A program made the translations under genes and the position numbers. 64,000 bases of DNA from Peribacillus glennii (GTDB lineage Bacteria > Bacillota > Bacilli > Bacillales > DSM-1321), in the NCBI RefSeq assembly GCF_003429105.1, contig NZ_QVTD01000013.1, positions 1-64,000 of the forward strand, in the 5' to 3' direction. The stretch's first letter is position 1, and every line of letters starts with the position of its first letter. Under the pieces are notes generated by a model. That model made no database searches and was not told the origin of the DNA. It worked only from the letters and a program-made list of their open reading frames with translations. Of the stretch, positions 45,071-55,088 are shown one piece after another.

Positions 45071-46195
45071 ATGAGCAGTGATTTATTGGATGCTCTCAAT
45101 ATATTGGAGACGGAAAAGGGTATTTCCAGGGATGTTTTAATTGACGCAATCGAGGCTGCGCTCATTTCCGCATATCGCCGCAATTTTAACCAGGCTCAAA
45201 ACGTCCGTATCGACTTAAATCTTGAAAAAGGCACCATGAGAGTTTTTGCCAGAAAGGATGTCGTTGACGAAGTATTCGATCCGCGCCTTGAGATTTCTCT
45301 GGAAGAAGCAAAAACGATCAATCCAAGCTACCAGATCGATGACGTAGTGGAAATGGAAGTGACGCCTAAAGATTTCGGCCGAATTGCAGCGCAAACGGCA
45401 AAGCAGGTTGTCACCCAGCGCGTCAGGGAAGCAGAACGCGGCATCATCTACTCCGAATTCATCGACCGTGAAGAAGATATCATGACCGGTATCGTCCAGC
45501 GCCAGGATTCCCGGTTTATCTACGTATCCCTTGGGAAGATCGAAGCGTTGCTGCCTGCGGGCGAGCAGATGCCAAATGAGCAATACAAGCCCCATGACCG
45601 GATCAAAGTGTTTATCACAAAAGTTGAAAAAACTTCCAAAGGTCCACAGATTTTCGTGTCGCGCACACATCCGGGCCTCTTAAAGCGCCTGTTTGAAATC
45701 GAAGTCCCGGAGATTTTCGATGGTACTGTAGAAATCAAATCAGTGGCTAGGGAAGCGGGGGACCGTTCGAAAATTTCTGTGCATTCCGATAATGAAGAAG
45801 TCGATCCGGTAGGATCCTGCGTGGGACAAAAAGGCCAGCGTGTGCAGGCGATTGTCAACGAACTGAAAGGCGAAAAGATCGACATCGTTAAATGGTCAGA
45901 AGACCCGGTTGTCTTTGTAGCCAACGCTTTAAGCCCTTCAAAGGTGCTTGAGGTCATTGTCCAGGAAGAAGAAAAAGCCACTACAGTAGTCGTACCGGAT
46001 TACCAGCTTTCTCTCGCTATTGGAAAACGGGGTCAAAACGCCCGTCTTGCAGCGAAATTGACCGGCTGGAAAATAGATATCAAAAGTGAAACAGAAGCAC
46101 GCGCGAATGGCATTTATCCTGTGGAAGAACAGGAATTTCTCTTAAGCAGGGATAGCTTTGAAAGTGACGATGAATTTTCTGAAGACAATGAGTAA
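45071..46195 (+). CDS. nusA: Transcription termination/antitermination factor NusA
   Basis: NusA binds RNA polymerase and RNA to control pausing and intrinsic termination. The 374-residue protein has an N-terminal polymerase-binding domain (about residues 1-125), an S1 domain (GIVQRQDSRFIYVSLG near 140-155), and tandem KH domains (DPVGSCVGQKGQRVQAI near 241-257; LAIGKRGQNARLAAKL near 316-331). It lacks the acidic C-terminal repeats of E. coli NusA, which is normal in Bacillus (371 residues). Confidence 0.98.
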   Translation: MSSDLLDALNILETEKGISRDVLIDAIEAALISAYRRNFNQAQNVRIDLNLEKGTMRVFARKDVVDEVFDPRLEISLEEAKTINPSYQIDDVVEMEVTPKDFGRIAAQTAKQVVTQRVREAERGIIYSEFIDREEDIMTGIVQRQDSRFIYVSLGKIEALLPAGEQMPNEQYKPHDRIKVFITKVEKTSKGPQIFVSRTHPGLLKRLFEIEVPEIFDGTVEIKSVAREAGDRSKISVHSDNEEVDPVGSCVGQKGQRVQAIVNELKGEKIDIVKWSEDPVVFVANALSPSKVLEVIVQEEEKATTVVVPDYQLSLAIGKRGQNARLAAKLTGWKIDIKSETEARANGIYPVEEQEFLLSRDSFESDDEFSEDNE

Positions 46196-46217
46196 GCATG
46201 ACAGGAGGTGATCGATA

Positions 46218-46502
46218 ATGAATAGCCGCAAAAAAATTCCGATGCGTAAGTGTGTCGCTTCAGGTGAAATGAAGCCGAAAAAGGAATTGATCAGGATCGT
46301 CCGCACAAAAGACGGGGAAATAAGCATTGATCCGACCGGAAAAAAATCCGGCCGAGGGGCCTATCTGACCCTGGATGCGGCGATCATTGAGCTTGCCAAG
46401 AAAAAGAATGTGCTTGAGCGCAACCTGGAAGCGGCAATCGATCCTTCCATTTATGAACAATTGCTGGAATTGGCGGAAAAGGAGAAGCATCCGAATTCAT
46501 GA
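46218..46502 (+). CDS. rnpM: YlxR family RNase P modulator (RnpM)
   Basis: YlxR/RnpM is a small basic RNA-binding protein of the nusA operon; in B. subtilis it has been reported to bind and modulate RNase P RNA. The 94-residue protein has the family signature [21 protein letters not shown] (about residues 9-29) and [21 protein letters not shown] precedes the ATG. It overlaps ylxQ by four bases. Confidence 0.94.
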   Translation: MNSRKKIPMRKCVASGEMKPKKELIRIVRTKDGEISIDPTGKKSGRGAYLTLDAAIIELAKKKNVLERNLEAAIDPSIYEQLLELAEKEKHPNS

Positions 46503-46801
46503 AACAAGAACAATGGGTGTCTCTATTAGGTTTGGCAAATCGAGCGCGTAAGCTGATTTCCGGAGAAGAATTAGTGATCAAGGAGATAAGGAACGGAAAA
46601 GCAAAGCTGGTTTTGCTTGCTCTTGACGCTTCCTCAAATACAGAAAAAAAAATCTTTGATAAGTGTGCCTATTATAAAGTGCCTATCAAAAGAGTGGAAA
46701 ACAGGTCCATTCTCGGCCAGGCGATCGGCAAGGAGGAGAGGGTCGCCGTTGCCGTTCTGGATAATGGTTTTGCACAAAAACTCCAGACGCTGCTCGATTA
46801 A
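46499..46801 (+). CDS. ylxQ: L7Ae-family ribosomal-like protein YlxQ
   Basis: YlxQ belongs to the L7Ae/L30e/S12e kink-turn RNA-binding family and lies with ylxR in the nusA-infB operon. The 100-residue protein has the family pattern [20 protein letters not shown], a [16 protein letters not shown] strand-loop and the [10 protein letters not shown]-terminal strand. No motif suggests catalysis. Its ATG overlaps the rnpM stop and infB starts 20 bases after it. Confidence 0.94.
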   Translation: MKQEQWVSLLGLANRARKLISGEELVIKEIRNGKAKLVLLALDASSNTEKKIFDKCAYYKVPIKRVENRSILGQAIGKEERVAVAVLDNGFAQKLQTLLD

Positions 46802-46820
46802 ATTTTACGGGGGTGAACAC

Positions 46821-49046
46821 ATGACCAAATTACGAGTATATGAATATGCAAAACAAAAAAACGTTTCAAGCAAGGACGTTATTAATAAACTGAAAGAAAT
46901 GAACATAGAGGTATCGAACCATATGACAGCACTAGAAGATACAACCGTTGAAAAGTTGAATGACAAATACAATCCTAAACCTAAAACTGAACCAAATTCA
47001 GCACCAAAGCAGGCTGAAAGCCCGCAGCAGAAGAATCCTTCCACACTGGAAACGTACGAAGCTGAAGCGGATGATAATACTGGTGTAGTGAAAAAGACCG
47101 AAAAGATCCAAAAGAAGCCTATACCTAAGCCTGTCGCTGGAAAGAAAACTTCCCAGGAAAACCAGAAGAAAGAATCCAAAGTCTTCAAGGGCAATAATAA
47201 TAGGAACAATAACCACAATAACCGTAATAAAAACAGACAAAAACCTCAGCAGCACACGTCTGCTCCTGTTCAAAAGAGAAAAGAAAGAGAGCTGCCTTCA
47301 AAAATCACTTTTACCGAGTCCCTGACGGTTGCCGAACTGGCGAAGAAGCTGCACCGTGAACCTTCTGAAATCATTAAGAAGCTTTTCATGCTAGGTGTAA
47401 TGGCAACGATTAACCAATCGCTTGATAAAGATGCAATCGAGTTGGTTGCAGGCGAATATGATGTCGAAGTGGAAGAAAAGATTTTAGTGGATATTACCGA
47501 CCTTGAGGCATTGGTGACGGACGATAATCAAGCCGATGCAATCGAACGTCCATCAGTCGTTACGATCATGGGCCACGTCGACCACGGTAAAACCACCTTG
47601 CTTGACTCGATCCGGAATACAAAAGTGACCGAAGGGGAAGCGGGAGGCATCACCCAGCATATCGGTGCTTATCAGGTAACTGTTAATGATAAGAAAATCA
47701 CATTCCTTGACACACCTGGACACGCAGCGTTTACTACCATGCGTGCACGTGGTGCGAAAGTCACAGATATAACTATACTTGTCGTCGCAGCTGACGATGG
47801 AGTAATGCCTCAAACAGTTGAAGCGATTAACCATGCGAAAGCGGCTGAGGTTCCAATCATCGTCGCCGTTAATAAAATGGATAAGCCGGCAGCCAATCCG
47901 GACCGCGTAATGCAAGAGCTGACTGAGCATGGCCTTGTACCAGAGGCGTGGGGCGGCGAGACTATTTTTGTTCCGATTTCAGCGAAAAACGGAGAAGGAA
48001 TAGATAGCCTGCTTGAAATGATACTTCTTGTGGGAGAAGTGGAAGAATATAAAGCCAATCCCAACCGCAGGGCAATTGGAACCGTTATTGAAGCCCAGCT
48101 TGATAAAGGCCGAGGTTCTGTGGCAACCCTCCTTGTTCAAAACGGTACGCTGAAAATTGGTGACCCTATCGTAGTTGGTAACACTTTCGGACGTGTACGT
48201 GCCATGGTTAATGATTTGGGACGCCGCGTTAAAGAAGCAGGTCCGTCAACTCCGGTCGAAATTACAGGTTTGAATGACGTGCCGCTGGCTGGTGACCGGT
48301 TTATCGTATTCGAAGATGAAAAAACAGCGCGCCAGGTCGGGGAAGCACGCTCACAGAAACAAATTGCCACACAACGCAGCGAAAAATCACGTGTAACTTT
48401 GGATACATTGTTTGAACAAATGAAGCAAGGGGAAATAAAAGAACTGAATATCATCTTAAAAGCGGATGTTCAGGGATCAGCAGAGGCGGTTGCTGCTTCA
48501 CTTCAGAAAATTGAAGTGGAAGGCGCTAAAGTTAAAATTATCCACACAGGCGTCGGTGCGATTACCGAATCAGATATCATTCTGGCAACTGCATCAAATG
48601 CTATTGTAATCGGATTTAACGTACGCCCGGATGTCAATGCCAAGCGTGCTGCAGAATCAGAAAACGTCGACGTTCGCCTGCATCGCATCATTTATAAAGT
48701 AATCGAGGAAATCGAAGCTGCGATGAAAGGGATGCTTGACCCTGAGTTTGAAGAAAAAATCATTGGCCAGGCTGAAGTCCGTACGACATTTAAAGTTTCA
48801 AAAGTCGGAACCATTGCCGGTTCATATGTTACTGATGGAAAAATCACACGTGACAGCGGCGTACGCCTAATCCGCGAGGGTGTTGTAATTTTCGAAGGCG
48901 AAATCGATGCCCTGAAACGCTTTAAGGATGATGTTAAAGAAGTAGCCCAAAACTATGAATGCGGGATTACGATTAAAAACTTCAATGACGTCAAAGAAGG
49001 CGATGTAATCGAAGCTTATGTAATGGAAGAAGTGGAACGCAAGTAA
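46821..49046 (+). CDS. infB: Translation initiation factor IF-2
   Basis: IF-2 delivers fMet-tRNA to the 30S subunit and drives subunit joining. The 741-residue protein has IF2-N domains, a low-complexity Lys/Asn/Gln linker (about residues 55-150, with an [14 protein letters not shown] run), the G domain (GHVDHGKTT near 251-259, DTPGHAAF near 297-304, NKMD near 351-354) and the C-terminal fMet-tRNA-binding domain. I choose the ATG at 46821 after GGGGGTG; a longer open frame begins in ylxQ but has no support. Length is near that of B. subtilis IF-2 (716). Confidence 0.97.
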   Translation: MTKLRVYEYAKQKNVSSKDVINKLKEMNIEVSNHMTALEDTTVEKLNDKYNPKPKTEPNSAPKQAESPQQKNPSTLETYEAEADDNTGVVKKTEKIQKKPIPKPVAGKKTSQENQKKESKVFKGNNNRNNNHNNRNKNRQKPQQHTSAPVQKRKERELPSKITFTESLTVAELAKKLHREPSEIIKKLFMLGVMATINQSLDKDAIELVAGEYDVEVEEKILVDITDLEALVTDDNQADAIERPSVVTIMGHVDHGKTTLLDSIRNTKVTEGEAGGITQHIGAYQVTVNDKKITFLDTPGHAAFTTMRARGAKVTDITILVVAADDGVMPQTVEAINHAKAAEVPIIVAVNKMDKPAANPDRVMQELTEHGLVPEAWGGETIFVPISAKNGEGIDSLLEMILLVGEVEEYKANPNRRAIGTVIEAQLDKGRGSVATLLVQNGTLKIGDPIVVGNTFGRVRAMVNDLGRRVKEAGPSTPVEITGLNDVPLAGDRFIVFEDEKTARQVGEARSQKQIATQRSEKSRVTLDTLFEQMKQGEIKELNIILKADVQGSAEAVAASLQKIEVEGAKVKIIHTGVGAITESDIILATASNAIVIGFNVRPDVNAKRAAESENVDVRLHRIIYKVIEEIEAAMKGMLDPEFEEKIIGQAEVRTTFKVSKVGTIAGSYVTDGKITRDSGVRLIREGVVIFEGEIDALKRFKDDVKEVAQNYECGITIKNFNDVKEGDVIEAYVMEEVERK

Positions 49047-49324
49047 TGATCGGCTCAGCCGAATTTGAATGCGTCATTCACGATGCCCAATCATTAAAAG
49101 AAAAGAGGGCCGTGCTCCAGCGAGTGATGACACGGCTCAAGCAAAAATTCAATGTTTCGGTAGCGGAAACCGGATATCAGGATGTTTGGCAAAGGACAAA
49201 AATTGCCATTGTCACCGTGGCATCTTCACGTGCAGCTACTGAGAGAGAATTGCAGAATGCCCTGCAATTTCTAGATTCGTTTCCGGAACTTGAACGTACA
49301 ATAACAGATATAGAATGGCTTTAA
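49046..49324 (+). CDS. ylxP: DUF503 family protein YlxP
   Basis: YlxP is a small conserved protein of unknown role, fixed between infB and rbfA in Firmicutes, which suggests a function in ribosome assembly or translation. The 92-residue product has the DUF503 pattern ECVIHDAQSLKEKRAVLQRV (about residues 6-25) and FNVSVAETGYQDVWQRT. The ATG shares its A with the infB stop codon (TAATG). Length equals B. subtilis YlxP (92). Confidence 0.93.
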   Translation: MIGSAEFECVIHDAQSLKEKRAVLQRVMTRLKQKFNVSVAETGYQDVWQRTKIAIVTVASSRAATERELQNALQFLDSFPELERTITDIEWL

Positions 49325-49341
49325 GCTAGCGAGGTGATTTT

Positions 49342-49710
49342 ATGAGCCTTCGTGCAAATCGTGTTGGCGAACAGATGAAGAAAGAGCTGACTGAGATCAT
49401 CGGTCGCAAAATCAAAGATCCACGGATTGGCTTTGTCACGGTAACCGACGTTGCCGTGACTGGCGATCTCCAACAGGCAACCGTTTATATTTCGGTTCTT
49501 GGTGATGAGGAACAAAAAGAAAATACGCTTAAAGGCCTGGCAAAAGCGAAAGGATTTATCCGTTCTGAAATCGGACAGAGGATCCGGCTGCGAAAAACGC
49601 CGGAAATCGCGTTTGAATTTGATGAATCGATCGCCTATGGAAACAGGATTGATACCTTGATCCATCAAATCCATGCGGAAGAGAAAGCCGCCCCAAGGGA
49701 TGATGAATAG
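49342..49710 (+). CDS. rbfA: Ribosome-binding factor A
   Basis: RbfA is a 30S maturation factor that acts on the 5' end of 16S rRNA and helps in the cold. The 122-residue protein is one KH-like domain, with [17 protein letters not shown] at the N-terminus, [21 protein letters not shown] (core, about residues 29-49) and the C-terminal [14 protein letters not shown]. Length equals B. subtilis RbfA (117). GAGGTG precedes the ATG. It ends this operon, since a strong terminator follows. Confidence 0.96.
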   Translation: MSLRANRVGEQMKKELTEIIGRKIKDPRIGFVTVTDVAVTGDLQQATVYISVLGDEEQKENTLKGLAKAKGFIRSEIGQRIRLRKTPEIAFEFDESIAYGNRIDTLIHQIHAEEKAAPRDDE

Positions 49711-49763
49711 ATTTTTTCCTGCGTGGGGTTGCTGCTGCGGTAGTGGCACACGGCTTGAATTAG

Positions 49764-49792
49764 AGATAGACATTCATTGTCTATCTTTTTTT
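49764..49792 (+). terminator. Intrinsic terminator between rbfA and truB
   Basis: AGATAGACA (49764-49772) and TGTCTATCT (49778-49786) form a perfect 9-bp stem with a five-base loop, followed by six T. It should end most transcripts of the rimP-rbfA operon, so truB and ribC need either read-through or their own promoter. Confidence 0.9.
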
Positions 49793-49926
49793 CTGCTTTT
49801 TGAAAGAAGGGAACACCCTGAAACAGGCGGGTGATCAGTAACATTGTAAGATGGGTAATGGAATCGGACTTTCATTTATACTACAATAAACAAAATCATA
49901 TGTATCACTGAAAGAGGTGGATGCTT

Positions 49927-50847
49927 TTGGAAGGGATATTGCCGCTTTGGAAACCAAAAGGAATGACATCGCATGATTGCGTATTTAAACTTAGGAAGAT
50001 TTTAAAAACAAAAAAGGTGGGTCATACTGGAACGCTTGATCCAGATGTGACAGGCGTGTTGCCCATATGCATTGGACGGGCTACAAAAATAGCCGAGTAC
50101 ATAACAGAAGCCGGGAAAGCTTACGAAGGGGAAGTAACAATAGGGTTTTCGACAACGACTGAAGACGCAAGCGGAGAAAAAGTGGAGGAACAGCCTGTGT
50201 CCGCCGCATTCCCGAGGGAACAGATTCTTGAAGTGCTGGCTTCACTAACTGGTGCAATTCAGCAAACACCCCCTATGTATTCGGCGGTAAAGGTAAACGG
50301 CAAGAAGTTATATGAATATGCGAGGGCAGGGATTGCAGTGGAACGGCCAACCAGGACGGTATCCATCCATGAGCTAACATTACTTGATGACAGGGAAGAA
50401 TTTACGGGAGCTACCGTGTCCTTTCGCTTCCGGGCCAGTTGCAGCAAAGGAACCTATATCAGGACACTCGCTGTGATGATTGGGGAGAGGCTGGGTTATC
50501 CTGCCCATATGTCTGACCTTGTCAGGATCCAATCAGCCGGCTTTACCCGAGAAGACTGCAAGACCTTTGAGGAAGTAGAAGAAATGGCAGCCTCAGGGCG
50601 ACAAGAGGATCTTCTGCTGCCTTTGGAAAGGGGCCTAATTCATTTGCCGAAATATCAGATTAATGATACAGTAGCAAAGAAAGTTAAAAACGGTGCTGTC
50701 ATGGAGCAGCCTGAGGATTTGCCAATTACAAAGGGAATCCCTTTTGTGATGGTGGACAGCAGTCAAAAGGCACTTGCAATTTACAGCATTCACCCTAATA
50801 AAGCAAATCTAATCAAGCCAATAAAGGTGTTAGCTCAGGATTTATAA
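49927..50847 (+). CDS. truB: tRNA pseudouridine-55 synthase
   Basis: TruB makes pseudouridine at position 55 in the T loop of tRNAs. The 306-residue protein starts with the KPKGMTSHDCV motif and has the catalytic Asp in KVGHTGTLDPDVTGVLPI (Asp near residue 38), GAIQQTPPMYSAVKVNGK-type sequence, and a C-terminal PUA-like domain. I prefer the TTG at 49927, six bases after AGAGGTGG, over the ATG at 49921, which directly adjoins that site; the difference is two residues. ribC starts 30 bases later. Confidence 0.95.
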   Translation: MEGILPLWKPKGMTSHDCVFKLRKILKTKKVGHTGTLDPDVTGVLPICIGRATKIAEYITEAGKAYEGEVTIGFSTTTEDASGEKVEEQPVSAAFPREQILEVLASLTGAIQQTPPMYSAVKVNGKKLYEYARAGIAVERPTRTVSIHELTLLDDREEFTGATVSFRFRASCSKGTYIRTLAVMIGERLGYPAHMSDLVRIQSAGFTREDCKTFEEVEEMAASGRQEDLLLPLERGLIHLPKYQINDTVAKKVKNGAVMEQPEDLPITKGIPFVMVDSSQKALAIYSIHPNKANLIKPIKVLAQDL

Positions 50848-50877
50848 GTTTTTCCGGAAGAAAGAGGAGAATGGACC

Positions 50878-51828
50878 GTGAAAGTAATTGCAATAGAGCA
50901 TCCTCATCAATTTAATGCCGACGATTTGCCGCCTCTATGCATCGCGCTCGGCTTTTTTGACGGTGTTCATAAAGGACACCAAAAAGTAATACAGACTGCC
51001 GTAAAGAAAGCCAAGCTGGATGGAATTCGTTCAGGTGTCATGACGTTTGATCCCCATCCATCTGCGGTCCTCGGCAAAAATGTAAGGCATGTACGCTATA
51101 TTACACCGATTCAGGATAAGATCGCCCTTATTGAGGATTTGGGTGTCGATTACCTGTTTATCATACATTTTACGCAAGACTTTGCTTCCTTGCTGCCACA
51201 GGAATTCGTTGATGATTATTTAATTAATTTGAATGTCCGGCATGTGGTGGCGGGTTTCGACTACACGTATGGCCGGTACGGAAAAGGCACGATGGAAACG
51301 CTGCCTTTCCATTCAAGGGGACGCTTTTCGCATACGACTGTCGAAAAACAGACGCTTGATGCCGACAAAGTCAGTTCCACTAGAATCAGGGAAACATTGG
51401 ACGCAGGGGACTTTGCCCAATTCCATCATTTAGCGGGGCGCTTTTATTCGACTCAGGGCATTGTGGTCCATGGAGAGAAGAGGGGGCGGCAGCTTGGCTT
51501 TCCTACAGCGAACATCGAAGTGAGCGATAACTATTTGTTCCCAGCCACTGGGGTTTACGCCGTTCGTATAAAAATAGACGGCAGCTGGCATGATGGAGTC
51601 TGCAATGTCGGCTATAAACCGACTTTTCATGAAAAACGGCCTGAACATCCATCCGTTGAAGTGCATATTCTCTCGTTCGATGGAAATCTTTATGGAAAAG
51701 AAACTGAAATCGAATGGCATAAACGGTTAAGAAGCGAGCAAAAATTCAACGGGCTCGATGAACTTATCAAGCAAATCGAAGCAGACAAAGCGGAAGCACA
51801 CGCTTATTTTAGCAAAACTACTGTTTAG
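50878..51828 (+). CDS. ribC: Bifunctional riboflavin kinase/FAD synthetase
   Basis: This enzyme phosphorylates riboflavin to FMN and adenylates FMN to FAD. The 316-residue protein has an N-terminal FAD synthetase domain of nucleotidyltransferase type (GFFDGVHKGHQKVI, about residues 24-37; GFDYTYGRYGKGT near 124-136; STRIRETL near 164-171) and a C-terminal kinase domain (GRQLGFPTANIEVS, about 204-217). It is ribC in B. subtilis and ribF elsewhere. GTG start at 50878 follows AGAGGAG. Confidence 0.96.
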   Translation: MKVIAIEHPHQFNADDLPPLCIALGFFDGVHKGHQKVIQTAVKKAKLDGIRSGVMTFDPHPSAVLGKNVRHVRYITPIQDKIALIEDLGVDYLFIIHFTQDFASLLPQEFVDDYLINLNVRHVVAGFDYTYGRYGKGTMETLPFHSRGRFSHTTVEKQTLDADKVSSTRIRETLDAGDFAQFHHLAGRFYSTQGIVVHGEKRGRQLGFPTANIEVSDNYLFPATGVYAVRIKIDGSWHDGVCNVGYKPTFHEKRPEHPSVEVHILSFDGNLYGKETEIEWHKRLRSEQKFNGLDELIKQIEADKAEAHAYFSKTTV

Positions 51829-51830
51829 AC

Positions 51831-51859
51831 TTGCATTTTATTTCGAAAAGATGTATTCT
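51831..51859 (+). promoter_or_regulatory. Candidate sigma-A promoter of rpsO
   Basis: TTGCAT (51831-51836) and TATTCT (51854-51859) are 17 bases apart. The promoter begins two bases after the ribC stop, and the transcript would carry the S15 leader. Confidence 0.55.
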
Positions 51860-51865
51860 ATTTAT

Positions 51866-51955
51866 TGTATGAAAAATAACCATTACTTGGCTAGTCGACT
51901 CTCCGGCGCTTGCTGGGTAATCGGGGATTTCATGAAATAACAGGAGGTGAAATGG
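51866..51955 (+). ncRNA. Ribosomal protein S15 leader
   Basis: The rpsO leader can fold into a junction: ATGAAA (51869-51874) with TTTCAT (51928-51933) as closing stem, and CCGGC (51903-51907) with GCTGG (51912-51916) as an inner hairpin, with further pairing around GGCTAG and CGGGG. S15 represses its own translation through a leader of this type in Bacillaceae. The family call is by position and gross fold, not by a covariance search. Confidence 0.5.
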
Positions 51956-52225
51956 ATGGCTATTACACAAGAACGCAAAAACGAACTAATTAATGAGTAC
52001 AGAACTCATGAGACTGACACTGGATCTCCAGAGGTACAGATTGCTGTCCTTACAGAAGAAATCAACAACTTGAACGACCACTTGCGCGTTCATAAGAAAG
52101 ACCACCACTCTCGTCGCGGTCTTCTTAAAATGGTAGGTAGACGCCGTAATCTTTTAACATACCTACGTAATAAAGATGTTACTCGTTACCGTGAACTTAT
52201 CACTAAGTTAGGTTTACGCCGATAA
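51956..52225 (+). CDS. rpsO: Small ribosomal subunit protein uS15
   Basis: S15 is a primary 16S rRNA-binding protein of the 30S platform. The 89-residue protein has the complete family sequence: [20 protein letters not shown], then [19 protein letters not shown], and the [18 protein letters not shown] core. Length equals B. subtilis S15 (89). The ATG at 51956 is six bases after AGGAGGTG. It has its own promoter, leader and terminator. Confidence 0.98.
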   Translation: MAITQERKNELINEYRTHETDTGSPEVQIAVLTEEINNLNDHLRVHKKDHHSRRGLLKMVGRRRNLLTYLRNKDVTRYRELITKLGLRR

Positions 52226-52234
52226 TCTTTCATG

Positions 52235-52259
52235 AAAGCGGGAATTTTCCCGCTTTTTT
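52235..52259 (+). terminator. Intrinsic terminator after rpsO
   Basis: AAAGCGGGAA (52235-52244) and TTCCCGCTTT (52247-52256) form a GC-rich stem followed by T bases to 52259. It should end the rpsO transcript. Confidence 0.9.
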
Positions 52260-52350
52260 GTTAGGCTTATTTACATAATTCCGGGTGAAATAGCCCCCTT
52301 GCGGCTTGCCGTCGTCCGCGGAATCGGACTTGCCGGGTTTTCTGCTAACG

Positions 52351-52476
52351 TCAGAACACAGACTAAGCGCATCTCCTGTGGCTATGCCTGTGTGACTACA
52401 TCCAGCGAGCCTGACTATGCTTTTGTCTTTGCCTTTGCAAAAGGCTCGCCAATTGGCGAGTTTTCTAATTTTTAGG
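52351..52476 (+). repeat. Repeat family B, copy before pnp
   Basis: This 126-base stretch matches 54911-55040 in order: GAACACAG, CCTGTGTG, ACATCC, TGTCTT, then GGCTCGCC-AATT-GGCGAG and TTTTCTAAT. CTCGCC (52445-52450) pairs with GGCGAG (52455-52460) and four T follow, a small intrinsic-terminator shape. No coding sequence is present. A third, worn copy is at 63151-63265 and a fragment at 22070-22120. Confidence 0.7.
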
Positions 52477-52617
52477 CGAAGCGGAATCAGTACCAGAGTA
52501 AATTGAGCAGTATTTCAATGAATTTGGTCATTTTATACATAATTCATCCATTTCGCTGTTAACGGTTGTTTTTTTCGTGCATAATAAGGATAGCTTGTTT
52601 TATAGGGTTTAAACACA

Positions 52618-52644
52618 TTGACATATATATCATTCATCTAATAA
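52618..52644 (+). promoter_or_regulatory. Candidate promoter of pnp
   Basis: TTGACA (52618-52623) is a perfect -35 and TAATAA (52639-52644) is a possible -10, but the spacer is only 15 bases. The element lies 60 bases before the pnp ATG. Confidence 0.35.
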
Positions 52645-52703
52645 GGGTTCAGGTAATATACCAGGCCCCTGATTTGAAGAAGTAGAGAGGGGTTTATCAA
52701 AGA

Positions 52704-54824
52704 ATGGCACAGGATAAGAAAACTTATTCATTCGACTGGGCCGGCAGGAAGCTCACTGTCGAAATCGGCCAATTGGCCAAGCAGGCTAACGGCGCGGTCC
52801 TTGTCAGATATGGTGACAGTGCTGTATTAAGTACTGCTACCGCTTCAAAAGAGCCAAAGAATCTGGACTTTTTTCCATTGACAGTTAATTATGAGGAAAG
52901 ATTATATGCTGTCGGGAAAATCCCTGGCGGCTTCATTAAACGGGAAGGAAGGCCAAGTGAAAAGGCGATCCTTGCCAGCCGCTTAATCGACCGTCCTATC
53001 CGCCCATTATTTGCGGATGGGTTCCGGAATGAAGTCCAGGTTATCAGCATTGTCATGAGCGTTGACCAGGATTGTTCAACAGAAATGGCGGCCATGTTCG
53101 GTTCATCCCTTGCGCTATCAGTTTCTGACATTCCTTTTCAGGGTCCGATTGCAGGGGTTGTTGTGGGCCGGGTAAATAATGAATTCATTATCAATCCGAC
53201 AGTGGAACAAATGGAACATAGCGATATCAATTTAACGGTTGCCGGAACGAAGGATGCCATTAATATGGTAGAAGCCGGAGCTGATGAAGTGCCGGAAGAA
53301 ACGATGCTTGAAGCGATCATGTTCGGCCATGAAGAGATCAAAAAATTGATTGAATTCCAGGAAAGCATTGCACATGAAATCGGCAAAGAAAAAACGGAAA
53401 TCATTCTATACGAAGTGGATGCGGAGCTTGAAGCACAGGTCAAGTCAATTTGTGAGGATGACATCAATAAAGCGGTTCAGGTTCAGGAAAAGCATGCCCG
53501 AGAGGATGCAATCAAAAAAGTGAAAGACCGCGTGCTTGCCGGGTTTGAGGAAAAAGAAGCTGATGATGCCCAGCTCAAGCAGGTTAAAGAAATCCTGAAT
53601 AAACTGGTAAAGTCAGAAGTCCGCCGTCTTATAACCGAAGAGAAGGTGCGCCCTGACGGCCGCAATCCTGACGAAATCAGGCCCCTATATTCTGAGGTGG
53701 GTTTGCTTTCTAGAACGCATGGTTCCGGTTTATTTACCCGCGGCCAAACGCAGGCCCTTTCTATTTGTACATTAGGGGCTCTTGGCGATGTACAGATCCT
53801 GGACGGGCTTGGGACGGAAGAATCCAAGCGCTTTATGCATCATTACAATTTCCCGCAGTTCAGCGTCGGTGAAACAGGTCCGATGAGAGGGCCAGGACGC
53901 CGTGAAATTGGGCATGGGGCGTTGGGTGAAAGGGCTCTCGAACCAATCATTCCTGCTGAAAAGGACTTTCCTTATACGATAAGGCTCGTGTCCGAGGTGC
54001 TGGAATCGAACGGTTCCACTTCCCAGGCAAGCATTTGTGCAAGCACCCTTGCGATGATGGATGCAGGCGTTCCGATAAAGGCGCCGGTTGCCGGGATTGC
54101 GATGGGACTTGTTAAGTCAGGTGAATATTATACAATCCTGACTGATATTCAGGGAATGGAAGACCACCTGGGAGACATGGACTTCAAAGTGGCGGGCACA
54201 GAAAAAGGGGTAACTGCCCTGCAGATGGATATTAAAATCGAAGGCCTTTCCAGAGAAATTCTTGAAGAAGCCCTCCAGCAGGCAAAACGGGGACGAATGC
54301 ACATACTTGATTCGATGATCGCGACTTTGAACCAGCCGCGCGGGGAATTAAGCAAATATGCTCCGAAAATACTTACTTTGACAATCAATCCGGATAAGAT
54401 CCGGGATGTAATCGGGCCAAGCGGAAAACAAATCAACAAAATCATTGAAGAAACCGGCGTAAAGATCGATATCGAGCAAGATGGCACTGTCTTCATCTCG
54501 TCCATAGATGAGGAAATGAACCAGAAGGCCAGGAAGATCATTGAGGATATCGTTCGGGAAGTGGAAGTAGGTCAAATGTATCTTGGTAAAGTAAAACGTA
54601 TCGAGAAATTCGGCGCTTTCGTGGAAATCTTCAATGGAAAAGATGGCCTGGTCCATATTTCAGAGCTTGCTGAGGAAAGAGTCGGCAAGGTTGAAGATGT
54701 TGTCGCAATCGGGGACGAAATCCTTGTCAAAGTAACGGAAATCGATAAACAGGGAAGGGTCAACCTATCCCGTAAAGCTGTCCTAAAAGAGCAAAAAGAG
54801 TCAGCAGAGAACACCAAGGAATAA
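52704..54824 (+). CDS. pnp: Polynucleotide phosphorylase
   Basis: PNPase degrades RNA from the 3' end with phosphate and is a main decay enzyme in Bacillus. The 706-residue protein has two RNase PH domains (about residues 10-215 and 310-540; [20 protein letters not shown] and GPGRRE with [11 protein letters not shown] in the second), a KH domain ([16 protein letters not shown] near 571-586) and an S1 domain ([19 protein letters not shown] near 622-640). Length equals B. subtilis PnpA (705). It is flanked on both sides by copies of repeat family B. Confidence 0.98.
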   Translation: MAQDKKTYSFDWAGRKLTVEIGQLAKQANGAVLVRYGDSAVLSTATASKEPKNLDFFPLTVNYEERLYAVGKIPGGFIKREGRPSEKAILASRLIDRPIRPLFADGFRNEVQVISIVMSVDQDCSTEMAAMFGSSLALSVSDIPFQGPIAGVVVGRVNNEFIINPTVEQMEHSDINLTVAGTKDAINMVEAGADEVPEETMLEAIMFGHEEIKKLIEFQESIAHEIGKEKTEIILYEVDAELEAQVKSICEDDINKAVQVQEKHAREDAIKKVKDRVLAGFEEKEADDAQLKQVKEILNKLVKSEVRRLITEEKVRPDGRNPDEIRPLYSEVGLLSRTHGSGLFTRGQTQALSICTLGALGDVQILDGLGTEESKRFMHHYNFPQFSVGETGPMRGPGRREIGHGALGERALEPIIPAEKDFPYTIRLVSEVLESNGSTSQASICASTLAMMDAGVPIKAPVAGIAMGLVKSGEYYTILTDIQGMEDHLGDMDFKVAGTEKGVTALQMDIKIEGLSREILEEALQQAKRGRMHILDSMIATLNQPRGELSKYAPKILTLTINPDKIRDVIGPSGKQINKIIEETGVKIDIEQDGTVFISSIDEEMNQKARKIIEDIVREVEVGQMYLGKVKRIEKFGAFVEIFNGKDGLVHISELAEERVGKVEDVVAIGDEILVKVTEIDKQGRVNLSRKAVLKEQKESAENTKE

Positions 54825-54841
54825 CAAAGGCATATTCATAT

Positions 54842-54875
54842 GCATGCGGTTTATTTAGAATCGCATGCTTTTTTT
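54842..54875 (+). terminator. Intrinsic terminator after pnp
   Basis: GCATGCG (54842-54848) and CGCATGC (54862-54868) form a perfect 7-bp stem with a 13-base loop, followed by seven T. Confidence 0.85.
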
Positions 54876-54910
54876 GGCAGGCAAGATAAAACTTTCTTGA
54901 TTGCATAGTG

Positions 54911-55040
54911 CTGAACACAGGTTATGTGTGCTAGATCCTGTATCAACGCCTGTGTGGCCAACATCCTGTTGGCTTAACTTCGCTGTGTCTTCGCTTTTAC
55001 AAAGGCTCGCCATCCGGCGAGTTTTCTAATGATTCAGGCT
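54911..55040 (+). repeat. Repeat family B, copy after pnp
   Basis: The sequence follows the copy at 52351-52476 block by block and ends with CTCGCC (55006-55011), ATCC, GGCGAG (55016-55021) and TTTTCTAAT. The four-base loop differs from the other copy while the stem is kept, which suggests that the stem is under selection or recently spread. It lies between the pnp terminator and ylxY. Confidence 0.7.
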
Positions 55041-55088
55041 TCTGGCCAAGGGAGTCACAACCCAATGTTCTACCTTGTCCATTTTCCT

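Larger units (their letters stand above)
52261..52703 (+). other. Intergenic region between rpsO and pnp
   Basis: This 443-base gap has no gene. It contains a copy of repeat family B (52351-52476), whose end is a terminator-like hairpin, then AT-rich sequence with a candidate pnp promoter (52618-52644) and the ribosome site AGAGAGGGG. Confidence 0.7.

Noticed and set aside
46617-46820. N-terminal extension of IF-2 into ylxQ
   Set aside because: The extra residues come from the ylxQ frame; IF-2 homology and a good ribosome site begin at 46821.
47180-47250. Short asparagine-codon repeats in infB as a possible variable tandem repeat
   Set aside because: The codons are mixed AAT/AAC with Arg and His codons and not a regular repeat; low-complexity linkers are normal in IF-2.
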